In this document: in pieces, positions 61,839 through 64,000 of the stretch | Layout of the letters: every line of letters begins with the position of its first letter | How positions within the stretch are numbered: position 1 is the stretch's first letter | Assembly (NCBI GenBank): GCA_028285625.1 | Contig: JANQOX010000012.1 | Location: 293,517-357,516, forward strand | Reading direction: 5' to 3' | DNA: 64,000 nt | Origin: Myxococcota bacterium | GTDB lineage: Bacteria; Myxococcota_A; UBA9160; UBA6930 | Notes under the pieces: generated by a model | Told to the model about the DNA's origin: nothing | What the model saw: only the letters and a program-made list of their open reading frames with translations | Databases searched by the model: none | Position numbers and translations under genes: made by a program

Positions 61839-62972
61839 ATGACGGATCGGCCTCGCATCCTGGTCGTCGACGACGAGGAGGCGATCCTCGAGACGATGAC
61901 CTTCACGTTCGAGGACGACTACGACGTCCTCACGTCGTCGTCGGCTTCGAAGGCGCTCGACCTGCTCGAGGCCGAAGGCCCCGTGGCCGTCGTGATCTCG
62001 GACCAGCGCATGCCCGAGATGACGGGCGTCGAGTTCCTGGCGAAGGTCTTCGAGAGCCACCCGGCGACCGTGCGCATGATCCTGACCGGCTTTGCCGACA
62101 TGGACGCGACCATCGGGGCCATCAACGACGGCCACGTCTACGCGTACATCACCAAGCCGTGGGAGCCCGACGACCTCAAGCAGGTCGTGCGCCGCGCGGT
62201 GGACCACTACTACCTGGCCAAGGAGAACGAGCGCCTGGTCTCGGACCTGCGAGACGGGCACGTGTTTCTCGAAGCCATCATGGACGAGCTCGATACGGGT
62301 GCCGTGGCGGTGGACGCCGACGGCATCGTGCGGGCGATGAACCGCCCGGCGCGCACCTTTCTCGGCGTCTCGAAGGACGCCCGGGGCGAGCGCCTCGAAG
62401 AGGTACTCGGCCCCGAGGTCTTCGAGCAGGTGAGCGCAGCCACGCGCAAGATCACCGAGGACGACGAGGTCGCCTTCGAAGAGGTCGAGCTGCCCGATGG
62501 GCGCCGGCTGCGCGTGGCGGTCCACGAGCTGCAGGGCCCCGATTCCCGTGCGCTGGGTCGGGTCGTGCTGACCCGGGAGATCTCGCACGAGCCGCTTCGC
62601 CGCCGCTTCGAAGAGATCGTGGCGAAGCTCTCCACCCAGGAGGGCGGCGTGCGCGATGCCCTGCGCGCGGCCCAGGACGAGCTGGCGACGGTGGCCCAGG
62701 AGGCCAACGCCTCGGGCATCGCGTCGCCCGGCATGAGCGAGCTGGGCGAACGCACCTCGCGCACGCGCACGGCCATCGAGTACTGGTTGGCCGTCGACGA
62801 CGCCCTCGCGAGCGAGGACTACCCGGACGCCCAGCTCCTGATCGACCGCATGCGCGTGGCTACGGCGCGCTGGCCGCAGCCCGACCGGCTTCCGGAACGG
62901 GTGCGCGAGCTGGCGCGGAGGGTCGAGTCCTATTACGAATCCGGAGAGAACCCGAAGCAACGCGTCCTCTGA
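61839..62972 (+). CDS. response regulator with REC and PAS-like domains
   Basis: A 377-residue regulator. The N-terminal receiver (residues 1-120) has ILVVDDEEAI and the phospho-acceptor Asp in VVISDQRMPEMTG, with the switch lysine in YITKPWEPDD. A PAS-like domain follows (about 145-250: LDTGAVAVDADGIVRAMN), then a helical C-terminal region (about 260-377) of unknown function. There is no DNA-binding or enzymatic output domain, so it probably works through protein contacts. The DUF1232 gene is 10 bp upstream. Confidence 0.85.
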   Translation: MTDRPRILVVDDEEAILETMTFTFEDDYDVLTSSSASKALDLLEAEGPVAVVISDQRMPEMTGVEFLAKVFESHPATVRMILTGFADMDATIGAINDGHVYAYITKPWEPDDLKQVVRRAVDHYYLAKENERLVSDLRDGHVFLEAIMDELDTGAVAVDADGIVRAMNRPARTFLGVSKDARGERLEEVLGPEVFEQVSAATRKITEDDEVAFEEVELPDGRRLRVAVHELQGPDSRALGRVVLTREISHEPLRRRFEEIVAKLSTQEGGVRDALRAAQDELATVAQEANASGIASPGMSELGERTSRTRTAIEYWLAVDDALASEDYPDAQLLIDRMRVATARWPQPDRLPERVRELARRVESYYESGENPKQRVL

Positions 62973-63006
62973 GCCGGCGCCCGCTCGCAAGGGAGGCATC
63001 CCGAGC

Positions 63007-64000
63007 CTGACCTTCGAGCTGCCTCGTCTGCGTGCGACGTTCCGCTTCACCTACGCGTTCCACGCGCGAGAGGTGCGCTTCGAGCGCGACCTCGGCTCGG
63101 GCCTGGAGCGCGTGTTTCCGGAGACGTTCTCCTTTCACGCCGACCGCCACGATCCGGCCGAACTCTACCTGCGGCTCGACGACCTGTTCGGCAACCCCAC
63201 GCGCGTAGCGCCGGGGGCCAACCGACGCGACGCCGAGGAGCTGGTGCAGCAGTTGCTCGCAGCCCTGCCCTCCTACCTCGCCGACCTGCACGCGCAGCTT
63301 TCCGGGGCCCCGCGCGAGCGCGCCGCCGAAGACATCGCGGTGTTCGGCCTGGTGGCCGAGCGCTTCCTGCAAGACAAGGACCTGACGGGCCGGGCGCGGT
63401 TGCGCATGGCGAGCCTGCACCTGCGTAAGCTCACCTTCCAGGTGCTTCACGAGGTGATGGAAGACCGCGTGCGCCCCGAGTTCGTCGAGGGCTACGAAGC
63501 CGGTGAGCGCGACCCCGAGACGTCGTCGGACCCGCACGACACGTCGTTCTTCCAGGCGATCGCCGCCGGCGATGCCGATCGCATCGACGCCACCGTGGTG
63601 GGAGCCGCCGAGCGCGCCACCTTCCGCTGGGTCGAAGAGGTCTGCCTCGACGACGAGAGCGGGGCCTTCGGCGTGGACGACTCGCCCTTCGGCGACCGCG
63701 AGTCCGAGGTGCTGTCGGCCGTGTCGCGCGACGGCGAGGGGCCGATCGTTCGTAGCTGCGACCTCTCGCCCTTCCTGTGCCGCCAGGGCAGCCGCGACTG
63801 TCTGCGCCTGCTCAAGAAGCTCGAGGTCTGGTTCCTGCGTCGCTACGACATCCGCCACGCTGCCGCCACCATGCACCACGCCGCGCGCCTGGGCCGCCGC
63901 GAGCCCGACCCCGAACGCGTGCTCTCGCGGCTTTCGACCCGCACCTTCCTGCTCGCACTGCTGGTCGGGGCCGCACCGTTCCTGCTGGCGGTGCCCTTCT
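63007..64000 (+). CDS. unknown protein (partial)
   Basis: An open frame of at least 331 codons running off the right edge. Its first clear sequence is LTFELPRLRATFRFTYAFHAREV. The protein is acidic, with a short hydrophobic helix near the visible end (TFLLALLVGAAPFLLAVPF), probably a membrane segment. No domain is recognised. The frame has no ATG near its start: a ribosome-like GGGAGG (62991-62996) stands 10 bp before a CTG at 63007, so CTG or an undetected alternative must serve as start. The gene begins 34 bp after the response regulator stop. Confidence 0.6.
   Translation, partial: MTFELPRLRATFRFTYAFHAREVRFERDLGSGLERVFPETFSFHADRHDPAELYLRLDDLFGNPTRVAPGANRRDAEELVQQLLAALPSYLADLHAQLSGAPRERAAEDIAVFGLVAERFLQDKDLTGRARLRMASLHLRKLTFQVLHEVMEDRVRPEFVEGYEAGERDPETSSDPHDTSFFQAIAAGDADRIDATVVGAAERATFRWVEEVCLDDESGAFGVDDSPFGDRESEVLSAVSRDGEGPIVRSCDLSPFLCRQGSRDCLRLLKKLEVWFLRRYDIRHAAATMHHAARLGRREPDPERVLSRLSTRTFLLALLVGAAPFLLAVPF

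Overview
The window is a 64-kb piece of a very GC-rich Gram-negative chromosome with densely packed genes. LspA, LptM-like and TonB/ExbBD proteins, outer-membrane barrels and a PEP-CTERM protein show a double-membrane cell. NtrC-type regulation, an HD-GYP response regulator, a Ser/Thr kinase, acyl-CoA metabolism and very high GC together suggest a deltaproteobacterial-type lineage (Myxococcota, Binatia or relatives). This is inference from gene content, not a measured phylogeny. No rRNA, tRNA, IS element, prophage or CRISPR array was seen.

Layout. 1-4747: partial UbiA-like membrane protein, MBL hydrolase, two tandem dodecins, MobA-like nucleotidyltransferase, YgfZ and a DUF2064-type transferase. 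4748-9110: a nitrogen block with a beta-barrel porin, a small Fis-type HTH protein, PII (glnB) and glutamine synthetase (glnA); both the porin and glnB-glnA have near-perfect sigma-54 promoters. 9211-12771: Ser/Thr kinase with four zinc ribbons, beta-lactamase-fold protein and PP2C phosphatase. 12849-17114 (minus): argH-lptM-like-dapF-dapA-dapB with a duplicated dapF 5' end. 17306-20953: class A PBP, TPR lipoprotein and lspA. 21126-31253: FSA/transaldolase, IclR regulator, acyl-CoA dehydrogenase, malic enzyme and a three-gene biotin carboxylase set with two different biotin carboxylases.

32233-43468 is a divergent iron/heme uptake island centred on a Fur-like palindrome at 39295. Leftward it encodes HmuTUV-type ABC transport, an unknown protein, a PEP-CTERM protein, ExbB, ExbD, a HugZ-like protein and a Suc/Fer-like ferredoxin. 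Rightward it encodes a TonB-dependent receptor, a DNRLRE/thrombospondin-3 surface protein, HemP and TonB. Receptor, energy coupling, inner-membrane import and heme breakdown are all present, plus three exported or unknown proteins not part of the standard set.

43487-51847: TatC and TatA/B, a PilZ protein overlapping a REC-HD-GYP regulator, two DUF4124 exported proteins, a 114-bp tandem repeat, and an NtrC-family regulator downstream of a remarkable protein joining a degenerate NtrC-like AAA+ domain to a degenerate histidine kinase. 52245-64000: a double ThyX protein, an unknown exported protein, an aminotransferase, an M20 lipoprotein, an M23 peptidase, an unknown small protein coupled to glutamate-cysteine ligase, a DUF1232 protein, a REC-PAS regulator, and a final gene cut by the window edge.

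Neighbouring genes repeatedly overlap by 1-4 bases (ATGA, GTGA, TTGA, TGATG), often with GTG or TTG starts; these overlaps were used to choose many start codons. The strongest candidates for new biology are the pseudo-AAA+/kinase fusion with its GAFTDA partner, the extra exported proteins of the heme island, the sigma-54 porin beside glnBA, and the dapF leader duplication.
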